NCBI GenBank assembly: GCA_945893365.1
Contig: CAMDED010000016.1
Location: 1-64,000, forward strand
Source of the DNA: Candidatus Sulfopaludibacter sp. SbA3
GTDB taxonomy: Bacteria > Acidobacteriota > Terriglobia > Bryobacterales > Bryobacteraceae
DNA: 64,000 nt
Reading direction: 5' to 3'
Part shown: in pieces, positions 17,549 to 27,273 of the stretch
Layout of the letters: the number at the start of each line of letters is the position of its first letter
How positions within the stretch are numbered: the first letter of the stretch is position 1
The notes under the pieces: generated by a model
The model's database searches: none
The model's input: the letters and a program-made list of their open reading frames with translations, nothing else
Told to the model about the DNA's origin: nothing
Program-made: the position numbers and the translations under genes

Positions 17549-18952
17549 ATGCCAACGCGACGCGACTTCTTTTCACGCATGGGGGACGGGCTGACCGGCG
17601 CGGCTCTGGCCTCGCTGTTCGCTGAAGATCTGGGCGCGAAGCAGGCGCTCTATGATTTGACGCCGAAGAAGCCGCACCAGACGCCTCGGGCGAAATCGGT
17701 GATTCAGCTCTTCATGAACGGCGGACCGAGCCAGGTGGATCTGTTCGACTATAAGCCCGCGCTCGCGAAGTACGCCGGGCAACCGCCGAGCCGCGACTTG
17801 GCGGCGGAGGTGCGGGCCGTCCGCGAGACCGGCGGACTCATGCCGTCGCCTTACAAATTTTCGAAGCATGGGAAATCCGGGATTGAGTTGTCGGAGATGT
17901 TGCCGCATCTGGGGAAAGTTGTGGATGACATCGCCATCGTGCGATCCATGTTCACGACGCATCTCGCTCACGAAGCGGCTCTGTTCCTGATGCATGGCGG
18001 GCGGATTCTTCCTACCCGTCCGTCGCTCGGATCGTGGATCGTCTACGGGCTCGGTTCGGAGAATCAGAACCTACCCGCGTATGTCGTGCTGGACGATCCC
18101 AAGGGACCGCCGATCAACTTCATTCAGAATTGGCAGACGGGCTGGCTTCCGGCGGTGTTTCAAGGGACTCGAGTGCGCTCGGAGGGCTCGCCGATCCTGA
18201 ACCTGCACGCGAAGCAGGAGTATCCGGGCGGCATCGTCGATCTGAGCCGCAGCCTGCTGCATCGCATGGATGCGGGGCATCGCGACCGGCATCCCGGCAA
18301 TGTCGAGCTGGAGGCGCGGATCGCGAACTACGAACTTGCGGCCCGCATGCAGATGGAAGCCACGGACGCGCTCGACATCTCAAAGGAGAGCGAGGCGGCG
18401 AAGAACGCCTACGGCCTGAACGACGAGCGCACCGCCTCCTACGGCAAGCGCTGTCTGATGGCGCGGCGGTTGGTGGAGCGCGGCGTCCGCCTGGTGCAGG
18501 TCTACATCGAGGGGCAGATCTGGGACAACCACACGAAGATCCGCCAGGGCCTGGAGTACGCTTGCGGAAAGACGGATCAGCCCGCGGCGGCGCTCATCAG
18601 CGACCTTAAAGAACGTGGGTTGCTCGATTCGACGCTCGTAATCTGGGGCGGCGAGTTCGGACGGCTGCCGATCGCGCAGGACCCGGGACCGAACGCAGGA
18701 CGCGATCATGGCCCGTCCGGCTTCAGCATCTGGATGGCGGGCGGTGGGATCAAGGGCGGCACGACCTACGGTTCGACAGACGAGATCGGCTACCGCGCCG
18801 CCGACAATAAAGTCAGCGTACACGACTTCCACGCGACCGTCCTGCACATGCTGGGCATGAATCACCGCAACCTGGTCTTTGAACGGGAGGGCCGGCAGGA
18901 GCGCATCACTGACGAGTTCCCCGCTCGCGTGCTCACCGAGATCATCGCCTAA
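17549..18952 (+). CDS. DUF1501 (sulfatase-fold) exported protein, Tat substrate
   Basis: This protein of about 467 residues has an N-terminal twin-arginine signal (PTRRDFFSRMGDG) and the DUF1501 core: SVIQLFMNGGPSQVDLFDYK, a SLGSWIVYGLGSEN segment, and the late motif WGGEFGRLPIAQ followed by GRDHGPSGFS. DUF1501 has an alkaline-phosphatase/sulfatase-like fold, and members are encoded next to DUF1553 cytochromes. ATG 17549 has GAAGGA 6 nt upstream; a TTG at 17531 is in frame but overlaps the preceding gene. The activity is unproven; the pairing suggests the two proteins work together in the periplasm. Confidence 0.9.
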   Translation: MPTRRDFFSRMGDGLTGAALASLFAEDLGAKQALYDLTPKKPHQTPRAKSVIQLFMNGGPSQVDLFDYKPALAKYAGQPPSRDLAAEVRAVRETGGLMPSPYKFSKHGKSGIELSEMLPHLGKVVDDIAIVRSMFTTHLAHEAALFLMHGGRILPTRPSLGSWIVYGLGSENQNLPAYVVLDDPKGPPINFIQNWQTGWLPAVFQGTRVRSEGSPILNLHAKQEYPGGIVDLSRSLLHRMDAGHRDRHPGNVELEARIANYELAARMQMEATDALDISKESEAAKNAYGLNDERTASYGKRCLMARRLVERGVRLVQVYIEGQIWDNHTKIRQGLEYACGKTDQPAAALISDLKERGLLDSTLVIWGGEFGRLPIAQDPGPNAGRDHGPSGFSIWMAGGGIKGGTTYGSTDEIGYRAADNKVSVHDFHATVLHMLGMNHRNLVFEREGRQERITDEFPARVLTEIIA

Positions 18953-18960
18953 CACAACCC

Positions 18961-20454
18961 ATGCCGCGAATTCTTGTCTGTGAATGTAAGCAAGAGGTTT
19001 CATCCTTCAATCCCGTCCTGAGCCACTATGAGGACTTCGACGTCTCCTTCGGCGCGGAGATTCTCGCCGCGCACCAAAACGTCACCTCGGAGATGGGAGG
19101 AGCGCTCACCGTTTTCGGCGCCCGCGCCGATGTTGAGATCGTGCCCGGCTACAGCGCGCGCTCCATCACGTCGGGCGGAACGCTATGCGACGCCGACTTC
19201 CAGCGGATCGCTACCGAGTTCCTCGACGCCGTTCGCAACGCCCGCGATGTCGACGCCGTCTACTTTTCGCTCCACGGCGCAATGGGTACCGAAACCGAGC
19301 ACGACGTCGAAGGGTATCTGCTTGCCGAGACGCGCAAGATCGTGGGCGAACGGATGCCGATCGTCATCTCGCTCGATCTGCACGGCATCCTTACCGACCG
19401 GATTCTCGAACACGTCAACGCGCTGACGGTTTATCACACCTATCCGCACGTCGACTTTTACCAGACCGGCGAGCGCGCGGCGCGCCTGCTGCTTCGCATC
19501 ATCGACGGAGCGGTGAAACCCGTTTCGGTCCGCGTCCGCATCCCCGCGCTTGTCCGCGGCTACGAGCTTATTACCGATACCGGCATGTTCGGCCAGTGCG
19601 TCCGTAGAGCCATCGCTCTCGAGAACAGCCCGGGCGGACTCTCGGGAGGCATGTTCATCGGCAATCCGTTCACCGATGTTCCCGAGCTTTGCTCGAACGT
19701 TTACCTTTGCACCGATAACGCCCCCGGCCGCGCCGAGCGCGAGGCAATCGAGATCGCGAAGCAGTTCTGGGAAATGCGCGAGCACCTTCAGCAGCCGCTC
19801 ACGAGTTTGGACGAAAGCGTGCGGCTCGCCGCCTCGGCCAAAGGACGGGTTGTTCTGGTCGATGCCGCCGACGCCACAAGCTCCGGCGCCGCTGGCGACA
19901 GCAACGCGGTCCTTCGCGCGCTGGTCGAGGCGGACTATCGACGGACGGTGCTTGTCCCGATCGTCGACGCGCCGGCGGTTGAAATGGCAATGGCGGCGGG
20001 AGTTGGAGCGGCCATAGAAACCCGCATCGGAGGGAGCCTCGACCACCGCTTCACGCCTCTTCAGGTGCGTCTGCAGGTGAGAATGCTCTCCGACGGCGTT
20101 TTCCGCAACGAATCCCACGGCAGCTATTGGGACGGCGGCCGCACGGCCGTCCTGCAGTCGGGCAACTTCATGCTGATCGCGACCAGCCGTCCGGTGAGCC
20201 TTTACGACCGGTCGCTATTTCTCGCGCACGGCCAGGACCCGGCTCTCTATGACGCGACGGTCGTCAAGTCGCCCCACTGCCAGCCGCGCTTTTTCGCGGA
20301 CGGAGCCGAGATCCTTATTAATATCGATGCGCCCGGCTCGACCAGCGCGAATCTCAAGAGCCTTGGCCACACGCGATGCGCGCGCCCTGTGTTTCCGCTC
20401 GACGACAACGTAACCTTCGCTCCGAGTGCGAAGCATTTCGGGCGTGCCGGATGA
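18961..20454 (+). CDS. M81-family metallopeptidase (MlrC-like)
   Basis: This 497-residue protein has the two-part M81/MlrC architecture: an N-terminal domain with YFSLHGAMGTE, SLDLHGILTDRI and VYHTYPHVDFYQTGERA (the D-x-H and H-x-Y-P-H-x-D zinc-ligand region), and a C-terminal MlrC_C domain starting near VVLVDAADATSSGAAGDS. MlrC takes part in microcystin peptide degradation in sphingomonads. Homologues elsewhere sit in catabolic operons with enolase-superfamily enzymes, as here, with undefined substrates. It follows the DUF1501 gene by 8 bp. Its last codons lie in a 17-bp sequence that recurs 167 bp downstream. Confidence 0.88.
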   Translation: MPRILVCECKQEVSSFNPVLSHYEDFDVSFGAEILAAHQNVTSEMGGALTVFGARADVEIVPGYSARSITSGGTLCDADFQRIATEFLDAVRNARDVDAVYFSLHGAMGTETEHDVEGYLLAETRKIVGERMPIVISLDLHGILTDRILEHVNALTVYHTYPHVDFYQTGERAARLLLRIIDGAVKPVSVRVRIPALVRGYELITDTGMFGQCVRRAIALENSPGGLSGGMFIGNPFTDVPELCSNVYLCTDNAPGRAEREAIEIAKQFWEMREHLQQPLTSLDESVRLAASAKGRVVLVDAADATSSGAAGDSNAVLRALVEADYRRTVLVPIVDAPAVEMAMAAGVGAAIETRIGGSLDHRFTPLQVRLQVRMLSDGVFRNESHGSYWDGGRTAVLQSGNFMLIATSRPVSLYDRSLFLAHGQDPALYDATVVKSPHCQPRFFADGAEILINIDAPGSTSANLKSLGHTRCARPVFPLDDNVTFAPSAKHFGRAG

Positions 20455-20457
20455 TCG
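20441..20457 (+). repeat. 17-bp direct repeat, copy 1
   Basis: GGCGTGCCGGATGATCG spans the stop codon of the M81 gene and is perfectly repeated at 20608-20624. The intervening DNA (20458-20607) has no gene but holds a second, imperfect 26-bp direct repeat (20495-20520 and 20571-20596, about 23 of 26 identical). Confidence 0.8.
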
Positions 20458-20607
20458 GCGACCCGCGGCCGCTGTACTTGCGGCAGCCAGGCGGCATGGA
20501 GATAAGGGAAGAAGGGCGGCGAAACTGCGTTCACTCAGCGACCGGGATGGCGCGATGGATAGTCGAAGACCGTGGAGATATGGGAATGAGGGCGGCTGGG
20601 ACGGGAC

Positions 20608-20624
20608 GGCGTGCCGGATGATCG
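20608..20624 (+). repeat. 17-bp direct repeat, copy 2
   Basis: This is an exact copy of GGCGTGCCGGATGATCG, 167 bp from the first. It lies just upstream of the enolase-superfamily gene. Confidence 0.8.
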
Positions 20625-20644
20625 AAAGCGCAAAGACCAGAGCC

Positions 20645-21793
20645 ATGAAGATACGCGAAGTGAGAGCCTTCGGGCTCCGGGGCCGCACTCCTGAAGGAGG
20701 CTGGTCGAATGAACTACAGCCGGAAGACTGCGTCCATACGCTGATTGCCGTGCTCACGGACACGGGCGAGATCGGATGGGGCAGCGTCTTCACGAGTGAA
20801 GAGCTGGTCCGCGCGGCGCTCTCCATCCTGCGTCCGCTCTATCAGGGCGAGAACGCCCTAGAGCCGGAGCGGGTCAGCGAGAAGCTTCATCAGAACACGT
20901 TCTGGCTGGGCCGCGGCGGCTCCATCACGCATACGATCAGCGGCATCGACATCGCCCTTTGGGATCTGCTTGGCAAAGCCGCGGGCCAACCCGTCGGCCG
21001 GCTTCTGGGCGGGCGCTACCGCGAACGCGTTCTCCCCTATGCATCGTTGCTCATGCGCGAGCCCGAACGAATGTCCGGTGAGCTGCTGCCCGTCAAAGCG
21101 CACGGATACCGCGCATTCAAGATCGGCTGGGGACCTTTTGGCCGCCGCGATAGTGCGACCGACGAGGCGATCGTCAAGGCAGCCCGTGAGGCTGTGGGGC
21201 CCGACTCGCTTCTGATGGTGGACGCCGGGGCGAGCGACGCGTTCTGGCCGCAGGGCTTCAAGTGGGCGCTCCGAACCGCCGAGATGCTCTCGAACTACGA
21301 TGTCTACTGGTTCGAAGAGGCGCTTCCGCCCGACGCCCTCGACGACTACGTGGCTCTCCGCCGCGCAGCAAAGGTCCTCATCGCGGGCGGCGAAGTGCTG
21401 ACGCGGCGGCAGTCCTTTCAGCCGTGGCTCGAAGCCGGCGCTTTCGACATCGTCCAGCCCGACGTCACGAAGGTGGGCGGCATCAGCGAGGAACGCAAGA
21501 TCGCCCAAACGGCCCGCGACCACGGCGTGCGTTTCATTCCGCACGGCTGGAATACCGCCGTCGGACTGGCCGCGGACCTCCACCTCGCCTCGGCCTTCCC
21601 GGACACCAACCTTGTGGAGTATCTGACGGGTTCGCCGTTCATCGACGAGATCGCCGCCGGTGGGTGGACGCTCGACTCCGATGGCATGCTGGCCATTCCG
21701 TCCACGCCTGGGCTGGGTATTGAAATCGATCTGGCCGCGCTGGCCGAATACTCGCGCACGCCGCTCGCGGACCTGAAGGCCATGTGTGGGTAG
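20645..21793 (+). CDS. Enolase-superfamily enzyme (mandelate racemase / sugar-acid dehydratase type)
   Basis: This protein of about 382 residues has the N-terminal capping domain (MKIREVRAFGLRG) and a TIM barrel with the mandelate-racemase-group residues: the lysine in AFKIGWG, the metal ligands in MVDAGASD, WFEEALPP and AGGEVLTRR, and the catalytic histidine in FIPHGWNT. Such enzymes dehydrate or racemise sugar acids. The Lys/His pair fits the racemase or gluconate/galactonate dehydratase subgroups. The exact substrate is not readable. ATG 20645 is the first codon consistent with family N-termini; the frame is open further upstream through repeat DNA. The final GTG overlaps the start of the permease. 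Confidence 0.88.
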   Translation: MKIREVRAFGLRGRTPEGGWSNELQPEDCVHTLIAVLTDTGEIGWGSVFTSEELVRAALSILRPLYQGENALEPERVSEKLHQNTFWLGRGGSITHTISGIDIALWDLLGKAAGQPVGRLLGGRYRERVLPYASLLMREPERMSGELLPVKAHGYRAFKIGWGPFGRRDSATDEAIVKAAREAVGPDSLLMVDAGASDAFWPQGFKWALRTAEMLSNYDVYWFEEALPPDALDDYVALRRAAKVLIAGGEVLTRRQSFQPWLEAGAFDIVQPDVTKVGGISEERKIAQTARDHGVRFIPHGWNTAVGLAADLHLASAFPDTNLVEYLTGSPFIDEIAAGGWTLDSDGMLAIPSTPGLGIEIDLAALAEYSRTPLADLKAMCG

Positions 21794-23024
21794 GGAAGTT
21801 CCCGCCAAGGCCGGGGCATCGCTGGTCGCGTTCCTTTGGATCACGCTCGCGCTAAACTACGTGGACCGGCAGATGGTCTACTCCATCTTCCCGGTGCTGA
21901 AAACCGACGTCGGATTCACGGACGCGCAACTGGGGCTGATCGGCAGCGTCTTCTCGTGGGTCTACACGATCTGCATGCCGGTTGCGGGCCGCCTCGCCGA
22001 CATCTTCCGCCGCGACCGCATGATCGTCGCAAGCCTGGTTCTGTGGAGCGCCGCGACTCTCGGATGCAGTCTTAGCGGGTCGGTAATGGCGTTTCTCGTC
22101 TGGCGTGCGGTCATGGGCGTCACCGAATCGCTCTACTATCCCGCCGCCGTCGGCACGCTGGGGGCGGCTTATCCGGAATCGGCTCGATCGAAAGTTCTCG
22201 GGATTCATCAATCCGCGCAATTCGCGGGAATCGCCGCCGGCGGCTGGTATGGCGGCTGGATGGCGGACCGCTTCAGTTGGCGCGCGGGATTCGCCATCGC
22301 GGCAGGCGTTGGGATCCTCTACTCGCTCGTGCTCGCGCGGCGCGTCCCCTATGTTCCGGCCGCGCCTAGGACGACCGCCAGCACGGGAACCTGGGCCACA
22401 CTCGCGGAAATCCTCGGCTCGCGCTGCTACCTCGCCATCTGCGCCGCGTTCTTCTGTTTCTGCGCCATGCTCTGGGTGTTCTATGCCTGGTATCCCACGT
22501 TTCTTCAGCAGCGGTACGGGCTTTCGATGACGGACAGCGGCTTCAATGCGACCATCTTCGTGCAGGTCAGCTGCGGACTGGGCGTGATCGCCGGAGGCGC
22601 AATCGCCGACCGCCTTTCCCTGCGCACGCCGGCATCGCGGCTCTACGTTGCAGCGGCGGGAATCCTGCTCAGCGCGCCCTTTGGATACCTGACCTTCGCC
22701 GTACACTCGCTCAACCTCGCCCGCGTTTGTTCGTGCCTGTATGGCGTTTTCGCGGGACTCTTGATCGCCAACATCTTCGCCGCCTCCTTCGATGTGATCT
22801 CACCGCGTAATTACGGCTTCGGCGCGGGTTTCCTCAATACGGTAGGAGGAGTGGCGGCATCGATCGTCATTCTGGTGGCGGGTCTGGTAAAAGACACGCT
22901 TGGTTTCGCCGGCCTGCTGACCTGGGTGGGAATTGCGGGTTGCGTGAGCGCGGCCGCTCTGATTGTGACGGCGTTCCGCCGGTTTTCCGTTGAACGGTAC
23001 GCCGCGCCCGCGATGTCACGGTAA
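21786..23024 (+). CDS. MFS transporter (ACS/sugar-acid permease type)
   Basis: This 412-residue permease has twelve predicted membrane helices. Helix 1 carries the ALNYVDRQMVYSIFPVLK pattern seen in hexuronate/galactonate and phthalate permeases of the anion:cation symporter group. The loop 2-3 motif is AGRLADIFRRDR. The GTG start overlaps the stop of the dehydratase by 8 bp, so the two are translationally coupled. This makes import of the dehydratase's acidic substrate the most likely role. It ends the FadR-controlled locus. Confidence 0.87.
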   Translation: MGREVPAKAGASLVAFLWITLALNYVDRQMVYSIFPVLKTDVGFTDAQLGLIGSVFSWVYTICMPVAGRLADIFRRDRMIVASLVLWSAATLGCSLSGSVMAFLVWRAVMGVTESLYYPAAVGTLGAAYPESARSKVLGIHQSAQFAGIAAGGWYGGWMADRFSWRAGFAIAAGVGILYSLVLARRVPYVPAAPRTTASTGTWATLAEILGSRCYLAICAAFFCFCAMLWVFYAWYPTFLQQRYGLSMTDSGFNATIFVQVSCGLGVIAGGAIADRLSLRTPASRLYVAAAGILLSAPFGYLTFAVHSLNLARVCSCLYGVFAGLLIANIFAASFDVISPRNYGFGAGFLNTVGGVAASIVILVAGLVKDTLGFAGLLTWVGIAGCVSAAALIVTAFRRFSVERYAAPAMSR

Positions 23025-23367
23025 TACGGCGCAGCCGCCCGCGCCAGGTTCCGGCGGCAAGGAAACACCGCCTCGGGTTCGCGTCGCGGGGCAATGTCCG
23101 CGCGAGTTACTTCGCCGTATCACTCTCCACAGGCTGCCGGAAACGCCGGCATATGGACATACTCCTCCTGGAGTACATGAAGTTATACCCCGGCCCCGCC
23201 GATAGCTGTCATAGTGCTAATTTGATGGCCCGTGGACGAAGAATCTCCGCTGCGCGCGAGCCGCAGTTAGCGAGGAACCGGTAAAGGATCTGGAATCGAC
23301 GATTATAGACCGCATCGGCCGTGGCGAAGTTATCGGAATACCGGAAAGAAACAAGGAGATCTTACAA
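23025..23367. other. Intergenic region before the chemosensory operon
   Basis: There is no gene in these 343 bases. A small hairpin (TACTCC-TCCT-GGAGTA, 23160-23175) is present but has no T-run, so it is at best a weak terminator for the permease gene. The operon promoter must lie here. A TATAGA (23304-23309) is the only -10-like sequence I find, and no good -35 is spaced to it. A strong ribosome-binding site (AAGGAG, 23353-23358) precedes the ATG at 23368. Confidence 0.5.
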
Positions 23368-24978
23368 ATGACGTTTACAATCGGAAAGAAATTCAGCTTG
23401 GCCTGCGCGGTCCTGGTCTTATTCACCATCGTGCTGGGATCCGTCTCCATTTACAACATTAGCGGCATCAACACGAACTTGCAGGCTATCGTGGTCGACT
23501 CCTTGCCTGGCGTCGCGACGATCGCCGAGGTGCGGGGACGCGTCTTGCAGATTCGGGGCGGCGCCTGGAAGCATATTGCCACTCCGGACACAAGCGCGAT
23601 GGAAAAGGTCGACGTTGAGATTGCCGGTCTGAAGCAGCAGGCCGCGGAGTTCTTGCAGGCGTACGAAAAGACCATTACGCTGGCCGAGGACCGGGCGATA
23701 TACAGCCGGCTGCGGCCGCAGCTCGATGCTTACTTGGCAGCTTGGGAAGGGGTGCAAAAACTGAGCCTGTCAAAACAGAAGCCCGAGGCCTACGCCGGCT
23801 ACATCTCCAGCGTCGACCCGCCTTTTCTCCAACTCCGGGCCTCCATCAACGAACTGGTTGAATGGAACAAGCGAAACGGGGAGGTGAACGGCGTGGCCGC
23901 GACGGAAGCCGGCAGCCGGGCTCAGTTCTGGTGCTGGTCTCTACTGGGCTTCGCAGTCCTGGCGGGAAGCTTGCTCGCCTTCCTTATCACGAAAAGCATC
24001 AACGGCGTTCTAAGACGGGCCATCGGCGAACTCTCCGAAGGCGCCGGGCAGGTGGCGAGCGCGGCCGGACAGGTCGCTTCCTCCAGCCAGTCGTTGGCGC
24101 AGGGCTCCTCCGAGCAGGCGGCATCGCTCGAAGAGACCTCCGCTTCGAGCGAAGAGATCAATTCCATGGCGCGCAAGAACACCGACAACTCGCGCACGGC
24201 GGCCGATCTGGTGACCCAGTCGCAGCAGAAGTACGTTCAAACCAACCAATCGCTCGACCAGATGGTGGTGGCGATGGCCGACATCAACACGCAGAGCGAC
24301 AAGATCGCCAAGATCATCAAGGTAATCGACGAGATCGCCTTCCAGACGAATATTCTGGCTTTGAACGCAGCCGTCGAAGCGGCCCGCGCCGGTGAAGCTG
24401 GAATGGGCTTTGCAGTGGTGGCCGATGAGGTTCGAAATCTGGCGCAACGCTGCGCGCAAGCGGCCAAGGACACGGCGGAGCTGATCGAGGAATCCATCGC
24501 CAAGTCGAAAGACGGCAGGGTGAAGGTGGACCAGGTGGCGACGGCGATCCGGACAATCACGGAAGAATCATCGAAAGTGAAGACGCTGGTGGATGAAGTA
24601 AACCTGGGCAGCGAGGAGCAGGCGCGCGGCATCGAGCAGATCGCCAAAGCGATCACGCAGATGGAACAGGTGACACAGAAAACAGCGGCCAATGCCGAAG
24701 AAAGCGCATCGGCAGCCGAGGAACTGACTGCGCAATCGGAGACCTTGAAAGACGTCGTGGCGCGGTTGACAGCGATGGTGGGCGGCGAGGCTTCTAACGG
24801 CCCGGCTCGTCCCACTCATCGCCGGAGCGCCCAGGCTTCGGCTCCACGCCATCAGAAGGGAACGGCTGCCGTGCGAAGAGCGGCGCCGAAATCGACGGAA
24901 CAGCGGGCGCCGGTTCTCGCCGCGCGCAACGCGAGTGAAGACGCTTTCCCCATGGACCAGGACTTCAAGGAGTTCTGA
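23368..24978 (+). CDS. Methyl-accepting chemotaxis protein with 4-helix-bundle sensor
   Basis: This 536-residue transmembrane chemoreceptor has a first membrane helix at about 10-32, a periplasmic four-helix-bundle sensor (about 33-190), a second helix near 192-212 and a long cytoplasmic coiled-coil signalling domain. The tip motif [20 protein letters not shown] binds CheA and CheW. No full HAMP domain is evident; the helix runs almost directly into the signalling part. The Gln/Glu-rich [17 protein letters not shown] region holds likely methylation sites. The tail is Ala/Arg/Pro-rich and ends in DFKEF, a candidate CheR-docking pentapeptide. The signalling domain is nearly identical in DNA to that of the receptor at 27274. 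Confidence 0.92.
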   Translation: MTFTIGKKFSLACAVLVLFTIVLGSVSIYNISGINTNLQAIVVDSLPGVATIAEVRGRVLQIRGGAWKHIATPDTSAMEKVDVEIAGLKQQAAEFLQAYEKTITLAEDRAIYSRLRPQLDAYLAAWEGVQKLSLSKQKPEAYAGYISSVDPPFLQLRASINELVEWNKRNGEVNGVAATEAGSRAQFWCWSLLGFAVLAGSLLAFLITKSINGVLRRAIGELSEGAGQVASAAGQVASSSQSLAQGSSEQAASLEETSASSEEINSMARKNTDNSRTAADLVTQSQQKYVQTNQSLDQMVVAMADINTQSDKIAKIIKVIDEIAFQTNILALNAAVEAARAGEAGMGFAVVADEVRNLAQRCAQAAKDTAELIEESIAKSKDGRVKVDQVATAIRTITEESSKVKTLVDEVNLGSEEQARGIEQIAKAITQMEQVTQKTAANAEESASAAEELTAQSETLKDVVARLTAMVGGEASNGPARPTHRRSAQASAPRHQKGTAAVRRAAPKSTEQRAPVLAARNASEDAFPMDQDFKEF

Positions 24979-25066
24979 TCCCGGCGGGCGGCGTCGAGCA
25001 CACAGAACCGCGGACTTTCGCCGTAATGCCGGCGGAGAGGTTCAGCAGTTAGGAGAAGAGAATCTT

Positions 25067-26593
25067 ATGAGAAGGCAGCTTACGATTGGAAAGAAACTGG
25101 CGATCGGCGTGACCGCCTTCATAGCGTGCCTGGCGGTGCTCAGCATCACATCGCTAAGGGTGATCTCGACGCTAGGCGGCTCGCTCGACGCGGCGGTAAA
25201 CGGCACGGGGAAGAAACTCGTTCTGATCGGCGGAACGCGGGAAGCGTTCCAGGAAATGAAGGACGCGGCGTTGCGAGCGCAAATCCCATATGCGATTGCC
25301 GAACTGCAGCGGCATTCCGCCGCCACGCAAGGGAGTTGTTCAGGTTGCCATGCGCCCGCCCCCGTCGAGGAGAGCCTCCGCGAGATCGAGGCCGGCGCCG
25401 GCGTGCTTAGACGGCAGAGCGGCGAACTGCGGCGCCTGGTTTCCGATGAAACGGCGCGAAAGGCTCTGGATACCCTGGACAGCGGGGCTACGCAGTTTGT
25501 GGACCACGCTAAAGAGTATCTGAAACTGGCTAGTGGCAATCGTTTCGACGACGCTCATTCCGTTCTCCGGGACAAGATGTTACCCATCCTCGGGGAGACC
25601 GAGAAAGCGGACAAACTTCTGGCCGAGCGGGAGAGGGAGGCGCTGAGCGCCTCGAACGAGCAGGCTCAGACGAAAATCACCGGGGCGCGCTGGGCCGTAG
25701 TCATAGTCATCGGCATCAACCTGCTTGTGGCAGTCGCCGTGCTCTGGGTGGTCTTCAAAATCACTTCCGCGTTGCGCCAGGTGGCGCTCGAAATGGGAAA
25801 CGGGGCCGAGGAAGTCGCGGCCGCGGCCTCACAAGTTTCTTCCTCCAGCCAATCGCTGGCGCAAGGATCCTCCGAGCAGGCGGCGTCGCTTGAGGAAACC
25901 TCGGCGTCGAGCGAGGAGATCAACTCCATGGCGCGCAAGAACAGCGAATCCTCACGCTCGGCGGCCAGCCTGGTGACGCAGTCCCAGCAGAAGTTCGTCC
26001 AGGCCAACCAGTTGCTGGACGAGTCGGTTGTGGCGATGGCCGATATCAACGAGCAGAGCGGCAAGATCTCGAAGATCATCAAGGTCATCGACGAGATCGC
26101 CTTCCAGACCAATATTCTGGCGCTGAACGCAGCCGTCGAAGCGGCCCGCGCGGGTGAAGCGGGGATGGGCTTTGCGGTGGTGGCCGACGAGGTGCGCAAC
26201 CTGGCGCAGCGTTGTGCCCAAGCGGCCAAGGACACGGCCGGGCTGATCGAGGAGTCGATCGCCAAGTCCCACGGCGGCAAGCTGAAAATCGATCAGGTGG
26301 CCGCGGCGATCCGGGCGATCACCGGGGACGAGGCGCAGGTGAAGACGATGGTCGACGAGATAAACCTCGGCAGCCAGGAACAGGCGCGGGGGATCGAGCA
26401 GATCGGCAAAGCGATCGCACAGATGGAGCAGGTCACACAGAAAACGGCGGCCAACGCCGAGGAGACCGCGGCGGCAGCCGAGGAGCTGACCGCGCAGTCG
26501 GAGACCTTGAAGGCCGTCGTCGAGTCGCTGATGTCCATGGTGGGCGGCGGAGAGGCGGCCGAAGAACGCATCGGCACCGGAAGAGCAGATTAA
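25067..26593 (+). CDS. Methyl-accepting chemotaxis protein with a c-type haem motif in its sensor
   Basis: This 508-residue chemoreceptor has membrane helices at about 11-33 and 205-228. Its periplasmic domain contains C91-S-G-C-H95, a covalent haem c attachment site, followed by a helical bundle. Haem-bearing MCP sensors are known to respond to redox state, oxygen or nitric oxide; that role is inferred here. The signalling domain has the standard tip ([17 protein letters not shown]) but ends soon after it, in GTGRAD, without the DFKEF tail of its two sister receptors. I start it at ATG 25067, 6 nt from AGGAGAAGAG; a longer in-frame extension overlaps the previous gene and has no family support. 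Confidence 0.9.
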   Translation: MRRQLTIGKKLAIGVTAFIACLAVLSITSLRVISTLGGSLDAAVNGTGKKLVLIGGTREAFQEMKDAALRAQIPYAIAELQRHSAATQGSCSGCHAPAPVEESLREIEAGAGVLRRQSGELRRLVSDETARKALDTLDSGATQFVDHAKEYLKLASGNRFDDAHSVLRDKMLPILGETEKADKLLAEREREALSASNEQAQTKITGARWAVVIVIGINLLVAVAVLWVVFKITSALRQVALEMGNGAEEVAAAASQVSSSSQSLAQGSSEQAASLEETSASSEEINSMARKNSESSRSAASLVTQSQQKFVQANQLLDESVVAMADINEQSGKISKIIKVIDEIAFQTNILALNAAVEAARAGEAGMGFAVVADEVRNLAQRCAQAAKDTAGLIEESIAKSHGGKLKIDQVAAAIRAITGDEAQVKTMVDEINLGSQEQARGIEQIGKAIAQMEQVTQKTAANAEETAAAAEELTAQSETLKAVVESLMSMVGGGEAAEERIGTGRAD

Positions 26594-26713
26594 TGAGTTT
26601 TAACCCAAGGGCCGATAGGGTTGGTGAGACATCAACCTGGCGGCTGGTGGGCGAAAGAATCTCACGCTGCGTCGAAAGCCGCGGCCCGAGAGGGAAAGCA
26701 TAAAGGAGCAAAC

Positions 26714-27235
26714 ATGGAATCGACAGTCTTAGAGAGAGAAACGGCCACTGGTCTCAGCAAAGGAGACGATCGTGGCGGCAAGTATCTGGTGTTTCACCTG
26801 GGCGCGGAGGAATTCGGGATTCGGGTTCTGAAGGTCCGGGAAATCATGTGCATTCAGGACATAACGGCGGTTCCGCACACGCCGCCCCATGTCAAGGGAG
26901 TGATCAACCTCCGCGGGAAGGTAATTCCGGTGGTGGATCTGCGCCTCAAATTCGGCATGCAGGAGCAGGAGTACACGCAGCGGACCTGCATCATTGTGGT
27001 CCAGGTGCGGGGCGAGGCGGGTCTCATGATGATGGGCATTGTGGTGGACGGCGTGGCCGAAGTGCTCAACCTGGCGGCGGCGGACATTGAGGACACGCCG
27101 AACTTCGGCGATGGAACGGCGACGCCTTACTTGTTGGGTATGGCCAAGGTCAAGGGGAAGGTGAAAATCCTGCTCGAGATCGAACAGGTGTTGACCAGCC
27201 AGGATATGCACGCGCTCCACGCGTTGGTGCAGTGA
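26714..27235 (+). CDS. cheW: Chemotaxis coupling protein CheW
   Basis: This 173-residue CheW couples chemoreceptors to the kinase CheA. The CheW fold is clear from YLVFHLGAEEFGIRVLKVREI, AVPHTPPHVKGVINLRGKVIPVVDLR and the C-terminal LLGMAKVKGKVKILLEIE. A loosely conserved 20-residue N-terminal leader precedes it. AAAGGAG lies 8 nt upstream of ATG 26714. The gene sits between the second and third MCP genes, as in many dedicated chemosensory operons. Confidence 0.95.
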   Translation: MESTVLERETATGLSKGDDRGGKYLVFHLGAEEFGIRVLKVREIMCIQDITAVPHTPPHVKGVINLRGKVIPVVDLRLKFGMQEQEYTQRTCIIVVQVRGEAGLMMMGIVVDGVAEVLNLAAADIEDTPNFGDGTATPYLLGMAKVKGKVKILLEIEQVLTSQDMHALHALVQ

Positions 27236-27273
27236 GTCTAAGATTTCCAGCATAGAAGGAGAACAAGAAAAAC

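Noticed and set aside
23160-23175. Hairpin TACTCC-TCCT-GGAGTA as a terminator
   Set aside because: The stem is short and no T-run follows on either strand.
23304-23309. TATAGA as the chemosensory operon promoter
   Set aside because: No acceptable -35 sequence stands 16-18 bp upstream, and a flagellar sigma-28 pattern also does not fit.
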